NCBI RefSeq assembly: GCF_013760845.1
Contig: NZ_JACDUU010000001.1
Coordinates: 714,082 to 778,081, forward strand
Origin: [Anoxybacillus] calidus
Lineage (GTDB): Bacteria > Bacillota > Bacilli > Bacillales > Anoxybacillaceae
Reading direction: 5' to 3'
Length of the DNA stretch: 64,000 nt
A program made the position numbers and the translations under genes. Numbering within the stretch: the stretch's first letter is position 1; every line of letters starts with the position of its first letter. This document shows, piece by piece, positions 34,858 through 43,932 of this stretch. The notes beneath the pieces were generated by a model. The model saw only the letters and a list, made by a program, of their open reading frames with translations, did not search any database and was not told the origin of the DNA.

Positions 34858-35292
34858 ATTGGGAAGTTCCTTAAAATTGGTGAACTTGCAGAATTAGCTG
34901 GCGTTTCCAAACGGACTATTGATTATTATACGCAATTAGGGTTACTCGAACCTGTTCGGTCTGAGACAAATTATCGCTATTATCCTGAAGAGAGTATCGA
35001 ACATTTACAATTAATTAATGCATTAAAGAAACAACATCTGACTCTCGAGGAAATAAGGGAACGATTACAAATTATAAAAAATCAATCAGCTCCTGTGGAT
35101 GAAATTATAGATAAAATTGAGCATCTTCAAGAACAAATGAAACATATTCAAGAAGAAGTGCTGGAATTAAAACCGTTACTCAAACAATTAAACGATCAAC
35201 AATTAAAGCTAATGACAAAACCATTAGCACAACAAGGCTACACTTTGTTACACACATTAGCGATATTGCTTGGAGAAAATCCTTTTATTTAA
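34858..35292 (+). CDS. MerR-family regulator with ATT at the start position
   Basis: A 144-residue regulator: winged helix FLKIGELAELAGVSKRTIDYYTQLGLLEPVRSETNYRYYPEES (residues 4-46), then a dimerising coiled coil and a short C-terminus LLHTLAILLGENPFI. GGGAG (34846-34850) stands 7 bases before ATT 34858, exactly where homologues have ATG. No ATG, GTG or TTG occurs in frame between the upstream stop (34840) and the DNA-binding domain. ATT initiation, a mutated start or a lost base would all explain this. No metal-binding cysteines. It is likely the first gene of the spo0M group. Confidence 0.78.
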   Translation: MGKFLKIGELAELAGVSKRTIDYYTQLGLLEPVRSETNYRYYPEESIEHLQLINALKKQHLTLEEIRERLQIIKNQSAPVDEIIDKIEHLQEQMKHIQEEVLELKPLLKQLNDQQLKLMTKPLAQQGYTLLHTLAILLGENPFI

Positions 35293-35319
35293 TCAATAGG
35301 TTTTAAAGGAGATGAAAGG

Positions 35320-36282
35320 ATGTTTAGAAAATTTTTATCCAAACTTGGTATCGGTTCTGCCAATATTAACTTGATGTTGCATCATCCCCACGTTCGCTTG
35401 GGAGAAGCCATTAGTGGTGAATTTTTCATTGAAGGTGGAACAGTAGAGCAGCATATCAACAAAATTGATGTAGAACTTCGTCTAACATTAAATCAAAACG
35501 GTCAAGTATATACAAAAACAGTGGCGACAATCCCAGTCGCTTCTGCCTTTGTCATTCAAGCTGGCGAGAAAAAGGTGTTGCCTTTTACATATGAATTACC
35601 AAAAACTCTACCAGTGTCAAGACACGGCATTCGTTACACGTTTGTTACCCGTCTTGATATTACGGGCGGTGTCGATCATTTAGATGAAGATGCAGTGCAA
35701 ATTCTTCCGCCATTACCACTAGAGAAAATCTTTGTTGCTTTTGAAAAATTAGGCTTCCGGGAAAAGGCGACGTCAGGAGCGCTAAAACCGTATGGCCAAG
35801 AATTTGAACTGTTTCCAACTGAACAATTTAGAGAGATTGTTCAAGAAGTTGAATTTGTTGCATCTTTAGAAGAAGATGGTATTCGTTTACTTCTTGAAGT
35901 AGATGTATATGCGGGAGCCTTTGGTTTACAAGAAAAAGAGTTAAAACGGGAAGTATTTTTCCCATATGCGGAAATAAACGATGTTAGCGTATTAGCTGAT
36001 AAACTTCGTGAGATGATTCAAGAAATGATACAACAACCATATCTGTATACAGCTTCGTCCTATATGATTCATTCTTCCCATGTTCCTCATTCTCATGGAC
36101 GAGGACATAGCATGATGGGAGCGATTGGCGGTTTTGCCGCAGGATTGTTCGCGGGAATGTTAGTAGAGGAGCTCGTAGATGATGTAGTGGAGGAAGCGTT
36201 TGGTTTTGAGGAGGAAATGGAAGAAACGGAAGATGGATTTTTTGATGATTTCTTCGGTGGAGAAGATGATGAAGAATTTTAA
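35320..36282 (+). CDS. spo0M: Sporulation-control protein Spo0M
   Basis: An arrestin-like Spo0M protein (B. subtilis Spo0M, 258 residues, affects sporulation and cell division). Residues 1-245 cover the two beta-sandwich domains (GEAISGEFFIEGGTVEQHINKIDVEL at 31-56; LPFTYELPKTLPVSRHGIRYTF near 88). An unusual C-terminal extension of about 70 residues contains a His-rich turn (SSHVPHSHGRGHSMM), a glycine-spaced hydrophobic segment (AIGGFAAGLFAGMLVEEL) and a very acidic tail. AAAGGAGATG precedes ATG 35320. Confidence 0.93.
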   Translation: MFRKFLSKLGIGSANINLMLHHPHVRLGEAISGEFFIEGGTVEQHINKIDVELRLTLNQNGQVYTKTVATIPVASAFVIQAGEKKVLPFTYELPKTLPVSRHGIRYTFVTRLDITGGVDHLDEDAVQILPPLPLEKIFVAFEKLGFREKATSGALKPYGQEFELFPTEQFREIVQEVEFVASLEEDGIRLLLEVDVYAGAFGLQEKELKREVFFPYAEINDVSVLADKLREMIQEMIQQPYLYTASSYMIHSSHVPHSHGRGHSMMGAIGGFAAGLFAGMLVEELVDDVVEEAFGFEEEMEETEDGFFDDFFGGEDDEEF

Positions 36283-36328
36283 TACTAGATGAAGTTTCTA
36301 ATACTAATAGTAGTAAGGGGAGAATATA

Positions 36329-37018
36329 ATGTTATTTCATCCGATGGATATTCTCATCTTTTTAGCATTTGCACTCTCACTTTGGGCACAATTTAAAGTA
36401 AAAGGTACATTCAATAAATGGGCGGAAGTCTATGCTAACTCGTCTCTTACTGGGGCTGAGGTAGCAAGAAAGATTCTCGATTCCAATGGTTTATATCATG
36501 TTCCTGTTGAATTAGTACCTGGTACATTAACGGACCATTATGATCCATTGTCACGTACTGTTCGATTATCTGAATCAGTTTATTATGGACGTTCTATCGC
36601 TGCTGTATCGGTAGCTGCGCATGAGGTTGGTCATGCGATCCAGCATCAACAGTCATACGGTGCGTTAGTTTTACGACATCGTATGTTTCCAGTAGTGAAT
36701 TTCTCTTCTGGAATTGCTCCATTCCTACTGTTAGGAGGATTCCTGCTTCACCAAACTTCTCTCATTGGGCTTGGTATTATTCTGTTCTCAGCAGCTGTGG
36801 CGTTCCAATTAGTTACGCTGCCGGTAGAATTTAATGCTAGTTCTCGAGCTAAAAAGCTTCTTCTTGCGGAAGGATTTATCATGGGTGATGAAGTACGTGG
36901 AGTGAATAAGGTCTTAAATGCTGCTGCATTAACCTATGTAGCTGCCGCATTAATCTCTATGTTAGAGTTAATAAAGTTTATTATGATTTTCTTCCAAGGG
37001 AATAATGAGGAAGAATGA
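36329..37018 (+). CDS. yugP: YugP-type neutral zinc metallopeptidase
   Basis: 229-residue membrane metallopeptidase. HEVGH at 98-102 is the zinc motif, LPVEFNASSRAKKLL near 170 supplies the third ligand region; hydrophobic segments lie near the N-terminus, at about 125-165 and at the C-terminus. GGGGAG precedes ATG. It is 46 bases after spo0M and probably co-transcribed. Substrate unknown. Confidence 0.9.
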   Translation: MLFHPMDILIFLAFALSLWAQFKVKGTFNKWAEVYANSSLTGAEVARKILDSNGLYHVPVELVPGTLTDHYDPLSRTVRLSESVYYGRSIAAVSVAAHEVGHAIQHQQSYGALVLRHRMFPVVNFSSGIAPFLLLGGFLLHQTSLIGLGIILFSAAVAFQLVTLPVEFNASSRAKKLLLAEGFIMGDEVRGVNKVLNAAALTYVAAALISMLELIKFIMIFFQGNNEEE

Positions 37019-37061
37019 CCTAATAAATTAAATGTATAGTAAAATTAACAGGAGGTGGATT

Positions 37062-37087
37062 CTCTAGTTGTTTGCATACAGCTAGAG
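37062..37087 (+). promoter_or_regulatory. Hairpin between Shine-Dalgarno and TTG start
   Basis: CTCTAGTTG pairs with CAGCTAGAG (one G-U) in the gap between GGAGGTGG (37051-37058) and the TTG start at 37095. Folding this stem would shorten the effective Shine-Dalgarno distance from about 40 to about 13 bases. Confidence 0.45.
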
Positions 37088-37094
37088 AGCTTAA

Positions 37095-38429
37095 TTGGAG
37101 ATATTTAACTTACTAATGGTTGGCCTTTTAATTGCCTTAACAGCGTTCTTTGTTGCATCTGAATTCGCCATTGTCAAAGTACGCAGCACACGTATTGATC
37201 AACTCGTGGCAGAAGGAAATCGAAACGCCATGGCTGCAAAACGGGTCATCGGCAATTTAGATGAATATTTATCGGCTTGCCAGTTTGGCATTACCATCAC
37301 CTCATTAGGGCTCGGTTGGCTCGGGGAACCAACCGTAGAACTTTTGCTTCATCCATTATTTGAACGAATAAATCTAAATGAATCTGTGGCGGCTTTTCTT
37401 TCCTTTGCGATTGCGTTTTCTACAATTACATTTTTGCATGTGGTCGTTGGAGAGTTAGCTCCGAAAACATTGGCGATTCAAAAAGCAGAAACCATTACTT
37501 TGTTATGTTCAAGGCCTCTAATCTTTTTCTACAAAATGATGTATCTGTTTATTTGGGCATTAAATAGAGCATCCCGTGTCATTACCGGATTATTTGGACT
37601 AAGACCGGCATCCGAACATGAAATCGCCCATTCAGAGGAAGAATTACGACTCATTTTGTCTGAAAGTTATAAGAGCGGAGAAATTAATCAGTCGGAATAT
37701 AAATACGTAAACAATATTTTTGAGTTTGACAATCGGATCGCCAAAGAAATCATGGTACCGCGCACAGAAATTATCGCATTAGATAAAAACGATTCAATCT
37801 CGGACATTTTGGAAATTATGAAGCAAGAAAAATATACACGTTATCCTGTTATAGAAGGAGATAAAGACCATATCGTTGGAATGGTGAACATAAAAGAAAT
37901 ATTAACGGATTGTATTCAAAATCCACAAGTGATTGAAAAGAAAGTAGATGATTATATTCGCCCCATCATACAAGTAATTGAATCCATCCCTATCCATGAC
38001 TTGCTCGTAAAAATGCAGCGTGAACGAGTTCATATGGCGATCTTAGTAGACGAATACGGAGGAACTGCAGGGCTTGTAACGGTTGAGGATATATTAGAAG
38101 AAATCGTCGGTGAGATTCAAGATGAGTTTGATATCGACGAAATTCCGATGATTCGTAAAGTGAACGAACACACAACGATTGTTGATGGAAAAGTATTAAT
38201 TGAAGATGTAAATGACTTACTTGGAACAGATATCGATGATACCGATGTTGACACGATTGGCGGTTGGATTTTAACGGAGAAATTTGATATTCAACAAGGC
38301 GAGATTCTTTCCTACGGCGATTATGAATTTAAGGTATTAAAAATGGAAGGACACCATATCCAATTGGTTGAAATCACTAAACGTGCGAAAACTCCTTTAC
38401 TTACCGTACACGAAGCGGCAACAAATTAA
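37095..38429 (+). CDS. CNNM/CorC-family membrane protein (DUF21, CBS pair)
   Basis: A 444-residue protein of the HlyC/CorC (TlyC) family linked to magnesium or cobalt efflux. DUF21 membrane domain (1-190), CBS pair (about 205-330; VPRTEIIALDKNDSI, DEYGGTAGLVTVEDILEEIVGEI) and C-terminal CorC_HlyC domain (about 345-430). The start TTG 37095 fits the family N-terminus (EIFNLLMVGLLIALTAFFVASEFAIVKVR), but the good Shine-Dalgarno is 37 bases upstream behind a hairpin. It follows yugP by 76 bases. Confidence 0.92.
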   Translation: MEIFNLLMVGLLIALTAFFVASEFAIVKVRSTRIDQLVAEGNRNAMAAKRVIGNLDEYLSACQFGITITSLGLGWLGEPTVELLLHPLFERINLNESVAAFLSFAIAFSTITFLHVVVGELAPKTLAIQKAETITLLCSRPLIFFYKMMYLFIWALNRASRVITGLFGLRPASEHEIAHSEEELRLILSESYKSGEINQSEYKYVNNIFEFDNRIAKEIMVPRTEIIALDKNDSISDILEIMKQEKYTRYPVIEGDKDHIVGMVNIKEILTDCIQNPQVIEKKVDDYIRPIIQVIESIPIHDLLVKMQRERVHMAILVDEYGGTAGLVTVEDILEEIVGEIQDEFDIDEIPMIRKVNEHTTIVDGKVLIEDVNDLLGTDIDDTDVDTIGGWILTEKFDIQQGEILSYGDYEFKVLKMEGHHIQLVEITKRAKTPLLTVHEAATN

Positions 38430-38464
38430 AACCGGCAGCTTATAACGGCTGCCGGTTATTTTTT
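38430..38464 (+). terminator. Intrinsic terminator of the MerR-spo0M-yugP-CorC group
   Basis: AACCGGCAGC pairs with GCTGCCGGTT, then ATTTTTTG. Confidence 0.93.
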
Positions 38465-38542
38465 GTAAAAGGATAAAACGTAAAGTTATTCTAATTGCCC
38501 CAACGACAAAGAATGTTAACAACTTTCCCAACTGCAGTCACT

Positions 38543-38572
38543 CCTTTCCAACCACTATACGAGTTGGAAAGG
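38543..38572. other. Hairpin in long intergenic region
   Basis: CCTTTCCAAC pairs with GTTGGAAAGG around a 10-base loop. The rest of 38465-39146 holds an extended -10 (TGTTATAAT at 38894-38902) and an AGGAGGT near 38937 with no gene behind it, so a gene may have been lost here. Confidence 0.5.
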
Positions 38573-39146
38573 GAAATGTTTCAATCATATAATATTTTGG
38601 AACGTTGAAATAATGATAGTAGTTAATGATGATATATTCCTTTAACAATATTTTTTGTCCTAACGAAAGCAGTGAATAAGGTAGACACGTGAAACAGAGA
38701 TAAATAGCTGAACCTAGGTAGCTACTTTTTGACTGATTAGCGTAGTATGTTGCTTCAAATGGATCTCAAACAGTGCAGTAGATTTTCGTTTGTGTCTTTT
38801 CCAGCATCTAATCATTCGCTAGAAGTTTTTATTTTCCCTCTTAAATTAATGCAAAAACAAATGATTCTTACGAATATTTTTACTATTCCTTTTTGTTATA
38901 ATAATAATTAACTAGAAATTCATAAGCATTTGTGTAGGAGGTATAACCAGTTCATTTAAAATCAATAAAAATGTATCAAATGATGTACATATCTCTTGTT
39001 TTTTCCCTGAATCTATGGATTTCGACTATTTTCTGAACCATTTCCCTAGTCGGGCTGAAAAAATCATCCCTTCCTCATGTAAAAAGGAAATGAAGAACAT
39101 GTAGCGAATATATGTTTTAATGATATGGTGAGGGGGATGACAAGAG

Positions 39147-39326
39147 ATGAAAACGGTTCGGGTCATAAAAATCGTTTCCGATGATGAAACACTACTTCAC
39201 TCATTAGACGAGTTGATGCGTGTCTTTTGTTCAGCCAAGCGATATGCGTTCAACCGTTTGCTGGAGGGAAGGAACGCCAAAGTCTGTTGGCTGAACCAAT
39301 ATCAAATTCAACTAAAGGAGGTGTAG
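39147..39326 (+). pseudogene. TnpB N-terminal stub (IS200/IS605 family)
   Basis: MKTVRVIKIVSDDETLLHSLDELMRVFCSAKRYAFNRLLEG...YQIQL is the N-terminus of TnpB, the RNA-guided nuclease of IS200/IS605-type elements. After about 55 residues the match ends and the frame closes at TAG 39324-39326. The RuvC and zinc-finger parts are gone. The GGAGGTG within its last codons is probably the native ribosome binding site of nfrA. Confidence 0.75.
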
Positions 39327-39327
39327 A

Positions 39328-39528
39328 CCTGGTTACTAAAATCGTTGTCGTGTACTGACCGATGGAAGGAATGGCGCGCGACATATGCCATCGCTAACAG
39401 CGAGCCACGGGTTGTCTTTCACAATAGGGGAGGCGCATTCCTGATGGAACTCAGGTGTTTCCTGAGCGGCAAGCAGTTTTGCTGGTTCCGCTACGATGTG
39501 TCGATTTTTATAGATTTTAGTAACCAGG
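39328..39528. mobile_element. 201-bp inverted-repeat (MITE-like) element
   Basis: CCTGGTTACTAAAATC (39328-39343) and GATTTTAGTAACCAGG (39513-39528) are perfect 16-bp terminal inverted repeats. The interior is clearly richer in GC than the neighbourhood, contains a CTCAGG/CCTGAG hairpin and has no gene. No target duplication is obvious. It sits 8 bases before the nfrA start and separates it from a strong GGAGGTG (39318-39324). Confidence 0.7.
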
Positions 39529-39536
39529 ATAAATAA

Positions 39537-40286
39537 ATGAATCAAGTCATTGAAACGATTTTACAGCATCGTTCCATTCGAAAATTTGAGGCTCGTGCTT
39601 TATCCGATGAGCAAATTCGTACCATTGTCGAATGTGCTCAAGCAGCATCAACATCCAGCTTTATGCAAGCATATTCGATTATCGGAGTGAAAAATAAAGA
39701 GGTAAAACGAAAGCTTGCTGAGTTAGCTGGAAATCAATCATATGTAGAGAACAATGGTCATTTCTTCATATTTTGTGCGGATTTATATCGCCATGAGATG
39801 ATCGGTGAAATGGAAAAAGTCGATTTATCTGCTACATTAGAAAGCACCGAAAAGTTTATGGTTGCGCTCATTGATACGGCATTGGCTGCGCAAAATGCTG
39901 TAATAGCGGCTGAATCAATGGGATTAGGAGTTTGTTATATTGGCGGTTTGCGGAACAATTTACCTGAAGTGTGTGAGCTATTAAAAGTTCCGAAACGGGT
40001 GATTCCGTTATTCGGAATTGCAGTCGGGTATCCAGCACAAAATCCTGATAAAAAACCGCGCTTACCTTTTCATCATGTTTACCATGAAGAAACATATCAG
40101 CAAGATCGCTCCAAATTAGAAGAGCAACTAAAACAATATAATGAAACGATTTCGTCCTATTATGAAAAGCGAACAAACGGGGAACGCCATGATACATGGA
40201 CTGGACAAATGGCAAACATGCTTAGTAAACAGGTTAGAATGTATATGAAGGAATTTGTCGAAGGAAAAGGATTTAATTTAAAGTAG
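39537..40286 (+). CDS. nfrA: NADPH/FMN-dependent nitroreductase NfrA
   Basis: 249 residues, the length of B. subtilis NfrA, an oxygen-insensitive flavin reductase/nitroreductase controlled there by Spx and SigD. HRSIRKFEARALSDEQ (residues 11-26) binds the FMN phosphate; GLGVCYIGGLRNN and the C-terminal KPRLPFHHVYHEETY are typical. The start ATG 39537 has only AGGAT at 39526-39530, supplied partly by the end of the inserted element, so translation may be weakened. Confidence 0.93.
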   Translation: MNQVIETILQHRSIRKFEARALSDEQIRTIVECAQAASTSSFMQAYSIIGVKNKEVKRKLAELAGNQSYVENNGHFFIFCADLYRHEMIGEMEKVDLSATLESTEKFMVALIDTALAAQNAVIAAESMGLGVCYIGGLRNNLPEVCELLKVPKRVIPLFGIAVGYPAQNPDKKPRLPFHHVYHEETYQQDRSKLEEQLKQYNETISSYYEKRTNGERHDTWTGQMANMLSKQVRMYMKEFVEGKGFNLK

Positions 40287-40314
40287 CCTCCTGAAAGGTG
40301 GATAAATGGAGCAG

Positions 40315-40346
40315 GCAGAAGAAGAGGTTTCTTCTGCCATTTATTT
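40315..40346 (+). terminator. Probable terminator of nfrA
   Basis: GGCAGAAGAA pairs with TTCTTCTGCC, followed by ATTTATTTAT. Confidence 0.65.
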
Positions 40347-40574
40347 ATAATTACATCAAAATACACTAGGTAAAACTAGAAGAAATTGGACTCGTAAAAT
40401 GGATGCGAAACCTATATAAAAAACCATCTCGATATGCATTGTTAAGAGGAAATCATAACGTTGAATCTTGTCCATTTTCAAGTTAAAATTTTTTAACATA
40501 GACTAAAAAACTACTGTATTAGATTAAGGGGTTCACTTGCGGGAGAGAAAACACGAAATAACACAACTATTAGC

Positions 40575-40607
40575 AGACCAATTCGCATAGGAATTGGTCT
40601 TTTTATT
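40575..40607 (+). terminator. Intrinsic terminator of unknown transcript
   Basis: AGACCAATTC pairs with GAATTGGTCT and TTTT follows. No gene recognised in the 230 bases before it. Confidence 0.75.
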
Positions 40608-40659
40608 TTTATTGATATATCAGCATTTTTATTGTTTTGATATGTAAAATCGTAACTAA

Positions 40660-40735
40660 ATTAGCATACAAATTAGCAGTATGACAATCACGTTTGTCAA
40701 TGAAAAAATGATATGCTAAAATGATTGCTAATTTA
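40660..40735 (+). promoter_or_regulatory. Promoter flanked by TTAGCA/TGCTAA repeats
   Basis: TTGTCA (40694-40699), 17 bp, TAAAAT (40717-40722). Around it are ATTAGCA twice on the left (about 40662 and 40673) and TGCTAA twice on the right (about 40714 and 40726), plus TGACA/TGTCA. Such spaced half-sites suggest an operator. The next gene start is about 275 bases downstream. Confidence 0.45.
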
Positions 40736-40998
40736 TATGTTAAATGGTGGTTATTTTAGTGTGCGATATTATTTACTTCAGATAAATCATCTTGTTGTCA
40801 AAATAGAATGATTTTTTTGAATGTTATATGGGGTTTTATGTAAATATTTTTGTGTATACGTTATTCAGCTAATGAGTGGGTTAGTTTACAACAAATATTG
40901 GGAATTTGTGTTAAAATCACTCTAAAGGGAGGGATTATGAAAAAACAAAAGATAGCCAGAAAGTAAGAATGAAGTGGTTATCATTAGAGAAAAAGGGG

Positions 40999-41550
40999 AT
41001 GAACGGTTTGAATTTACTGGAATTTAAAAATGAATTATCTGTAAGAAGCAAAAACGGTATATCATTTTTACTAGCTGCTACAATTATTTGGACAATTATA
41101 ACAGTCATATTCTTACAACCATTTGGAATCAAGGAGAAAAATGTCTTTATGTTATACTCAACAGGTCTTATGTTTCCATTAGCAATAATTATCTCAAAGG
41201 TGATTAAAGCAGATTGGAAAGCCAATGATAATCCGTTAAGTAAATTAGGTTTATACTTAAATTTAACACAGATTATGTATTTTCCCATAATATTTTGGGC
41301 ATTTGTAAAAAGTCCCACTAACATGGTTCTATTTTTCGCAGTTATAACAGGAGCTCATTTTTTTCCATATGGTTGGCTTTATAATACAAAAGTCTATTTT
41401 ATAATAGCACCCATTATATCGATAATAATTTTGGTAATCGGATGGGCAATAACTATTGAGAATTTATGGTTTATTCCTTTTACTATGGTAATTTTTCTTT
41501 TGGTCTTAAATTTATTACTTTATATAGATTACAAGAAAAAGTGTAAGTAA
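40999..41550 (+). CDS. DUF7010-like membrane protein
   Basis: 183-193 residues with about six hydrophobic segments (LLAATIIWTIITVIFL..., MLYSTGLMFPLAIIISKVI, FAVITGAHFFPYGWLYNT). The GAHFFPYGWLY stretch is the family hallmark as I know it. ATG 40999 (AAGGGG upstream) or ATG 40969 may be the start. A well-placed GGGAGG before an 8-codon frame (40937-40963) may be a leader peptide. Function unknown. Confidence 0.65.
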   Translation: MNGLNLLEFKNELSVRSKNGISFLLAATIIWTIITVIFLQPFGIKEKNVFMLYSTGLMFPLAIIISKVIKADWKANDNPLSKLGLYLNLTQIMYFPIIFWAFVKSPTNMVLFFAVITGAHFFPYGWLYNTKVYFIIAPIISIIILVIGWAITIENLWFIPFTMVIFLLVLNLLLYIDYKKKCK

Positions 41551-41633
41551 TTACCTTAAAAACCTTTAATTATATTTAATCTTTGTCCAACTAAAAGGGG
41601 CGTTAGTTCAATAAGTAACAATAAATGAATACG

Positions 41634-41668
41634 AAAAACACTCGGCACTAAAATCCGAGTGTTTTTCT
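41634..41668. terminator. Intrinsic terminator
   Basis: AAAAACACTCGG pairs with CCGAGTGTTTTT. It separates the membrane protein gene from the ars operon and may act in both directions. Confidence 0.9.
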
Positions 41669-41770
41669 TTGTGATTTATATTGCTATTTTTGTTTCAAAT
41701 ATTGTGCTAATTACTTAGTTATTTCATGTGTATTTTAAGATTTTTCCTCCCTGAAGTGAACCCGTTAGTA

Positions 41771-41814
41771 TTAGATTCATTTTTTATTTTTTATATAATT
41801 ATATTATTATATAA
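41771..41814 (+). promoter_or_regulatory. ars promoter and probable ArsR operator
   Basis: TTAGAT (41771-41776), 17 bp, TATAAT (41794-41799). A 24-bp near-perfect AT-rich palindrome (41791-41814; 11 of 12 positions match) covers the -10 region, as expected for an ArsR operator. Confidence 0.65.
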
Positions 41815-41838
41815 TAATTAGTAGATAGGAGGGGGATA

Positions 41839-42183
41839 ATGAAGCAAGTTGTTGTGGGTGTGGAAGAAGTAGCGACAGTCTTAAAGTTATTGGGCGACAA
41901 AACAAGACTAACGATCATGGCACTATTAGATAACAACGATTGTTGTGTGTGTGAGTTGGTTGAAATTTTTCAAATGAGTCAACCTGCCATTAGTCAACAT
42001 CTTCGGAAATTAAAAGATGTAGGTTTAGTGAAAGAAACGAGAAAAGCCCAATGGATTTTTTATTCTATGAACAAGGAACATGAAATGTATTCATTAATCA
42101 AAGATATTTTAGCTCATATTCCGGACCAGCAAGAAAAATTAAAGGAGCTTGAAAAAAAAGGAACAAAAATCTCGTGTGAGTAA
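41839..42183 (+). CDS. arsR: Arsenic-responsive repressor ArsR
   Basis: 114-residue ArsR/SmtB winged-helix repressor. Cys 36 and Cys 38 in DCCVCELVEIF form the usual CxC arsenite site at the start of the DNA-recognition helix region, with a third Cys at 35. QMSQPAISQHLRKLKDVGLV is the recognition helix-turn-helix. TAGGAGGGGG precedes ATG 41839. First gene of arsRBC; arsenite would release it from its own promoter. Confidence 0.95.
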   Translation: MKQVVVGVEEVATVLKLLGDKTRLTIMALLDNNDCCVCELVEIFQMSQPAISQHLRKLKDVGLVKETRKAQWIFYSMNKEHEMYSLIKDILAHIPDQQEKLKELEKKGTKISCE

Positions 42184-42198
42184 CGGAGAGGTGATAGT

Positions 42199-43494
42199 TT
42201 GCTTTCGGTCATACTGGCAGCATTGATTTTCCTCGTGACTTTAGTGTTTGTCATTTGGCAGCCAAAAAACTTATCCATTGGTTGGTCTGCATGTGGAGGG
42301 GCACTTCTTGCTTTATTAGTAGGTGTAGTTGATTTTAAAGATGTTCTCGATGTGACAGGCATCGTCTGGAATGCGACCCTTGCTTTTATTGCGATCATTA
42401 TTATTTCATTAATTTTAGATGAAATTGGCTTTTTCGAATGGGCAGCATTACATATGGCGAAAGTGGCGAATGGGAACGGAGTGAAGATGTTTATCTTTGT
42501 TTCCGTTCTAGGAGCCTTAGTATCCGCATTTTTTGCTAATGACGGGGCAGCTCTAATTCTGACACCGATTGTTCTTGCGATGGTGCGAGCCTTAAAGTTT
42601 GATGAAAAGAAAGTGTTACCTTTTATCTTGGCGAGTGGTTTTATTGCTGATACGACTTCGTTGCCGTTAGTGGTTAGTAACTTAGTGAATATTGTATCCT
42701 CCGATTATTTTGACATTGGGTTTGTTGAGTATGCATCACGTATGATTATTCCTAACTTTTTCTCATTAGGAGCTAGCATTTTAGTATTATATCTGTATTT
42801 TAAAAAAGATATACCGAAACAATATGATTTATCGCATTTAAAGAAACCAAATGAAGCGATTAAAGACCATAAATTGTTTAAGCTTTCTTGGGTTGTACTA
42901 AGCATTTTATTGATTGGTTATTTTGTCAGTGAATTTACAAAGGTTCCTGTGTCTCTCATTGCAGGAGTTGTAGCGCTGTCTTTCTTATTCATCGGAAGAA
43001 GAAGCTCGGCTGTTCACGTCAAACAAGTATTAAAAGGCGCACCGTGGGCGATAGTGTTTTTCTCTATCGGTATGTATGTGGTTGTCTATGGTTTAAGAAA
43101 TGTAGGATTGACTAATGTATTAGCCGATGTGATTCAAGCAGCTGCCAATCAAGGATTATTCATTGGAACGATTTCCATGGGCTTCATTGCGGCGGTTCTT
43201 TCATCGATTATGAATAACATGCCAACGGTGATGATTGATGCTTTAGCGATTGCTGATACAAACACAACTGGTATCATTCGTGAAGGATTGATTTACGCTA
43301 ATGTGATTGGTTCCGATTTAGGACCTAAGATTACCCCAATCGGTTCTTTAGCAACTCTCCTTTGGTTACATGTATTATCAACAAAAGGAGTCAAGATTAC
43401 ATGGGGAACCTACTTTAAAAATGGGATTATTTTAACCATTCCAACCTTATTCACTACACTTGTTGGACTTTATATATGGTTACTCATTATCTAA
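42199..43494 (+). CDS. arsB: Arsenite efflux permease ArsB
   Basis: 431 residues, 12 hydrophobic helices, ArsB branch of the ion transporter superfamily. [22 protein letters not shown] and [17 protein letters not shown] are the paired re-entrant motifs, and [27 protein letters not shown] is the classical ArsB signature. TTG start with GGAGAGGTGAT upstream, 15 bases after arsR. Expels arsenite using proton motive force. Confidence 0.96.
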   Translation: MLSVILAALIFLVTLVFVIWQPKNLSIGWSACGGALLALLVGVVDFKDVLDVTGIVWNATLAFIAIIIISLILDEIGFFEWAALHMAKVANGNGVKMFIFVSVLGALVSAFFANDGAALILTPIVLAMVRALKFDEKKVLPFILASGFIADTTSLPLVVSNLVNIVSSDYFDIGFVEYASRMIIPNFFSLGASILVLYLYFKKDIPKQYDLSHLKKPNEAIKDHKLFKLSWVVLSILLIGYFVSEFTKVPVSLIAGVVALSFLFIGRRSSAVHVKQVLKGAPWAIVFFSIGMYVVVYGLRNVGLTNVLADVIQAAANQGLFIGTISMGFIAAVLSSIMNNMPTVMIDALAIADTNTTGIIREGLIYANVIGSDLGPKITPIGSLATLLWLHVLSTKGVKITWGTYFKNGIILTIPTLFTTLVGLYIWLLII

Positions 43495-43512
43495 GAAAAG
43501 GAGTAGATACAC

Positions 43513-43932
43513 ATGAAAAAGAAAATCATTTACTTCTTATGCACTGGAAACTCTTGCCGCAGTCAAATGGCAGAAGGATGGGCCAAAAAATATCTTGGCG
43601 ATGAGTGGGAAGTTTATAGCGCTGGTATTGAAGCACACGGATTAAATCCAAACGCAGTAAAAGCTATGAAAGAAGTAGGGATTGACATTTCCAACCAAAC
43701 ATCCGATGTCATTGATCGTGAAATTTTAAACAAAGCTGATTTGGTAGTAACATTATGTGGTCATGCGGCAGACCATTGCCCGGTGACACCACCACATGTG
43801 AAACGCGTACACTGGGGATTCGATGATCCTGCAAAAGCAGAAGGAACAGAAGAAGAAAAATGGGCTGTATTTCAGCGTGTTCGCGATGAGATTGGTGAAC
43901 GAATTAAACGTTTTGCGGAAACGGGTGAATAA
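43513..43932 (+). CDS. arsC: Arsenate reductase ArsC (thioredoxin-coupled)
   Basis: 139 residues, low-molecular-weight phosphatase fold. Catalytic CTGNSCRS with Cys 10, and the redox pair Cys 82 and Cys 89 (LCGHAADHC), at the same numbering as the staphylococcal pI258 enzyme. Reduces arsenate to arsenite for ArsB. AAAGGAG lies upstream of ATG; gap to arsB 18 bases. No arsD/arsA genes are present. Confidence 0.97.
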   Translation: MKKKIIYFLCTGNSCRSQMAEGWAKKYLGDEWEVYSAGIEAHGLNPNAVKAMKEVGIDISNQTSDVIDREILNKADLVVTLCGHAADHCPVTPPHVKRVHWGFDDPAKAEGTEEEKWAVFQRVRDEIGERIKRFAETGE

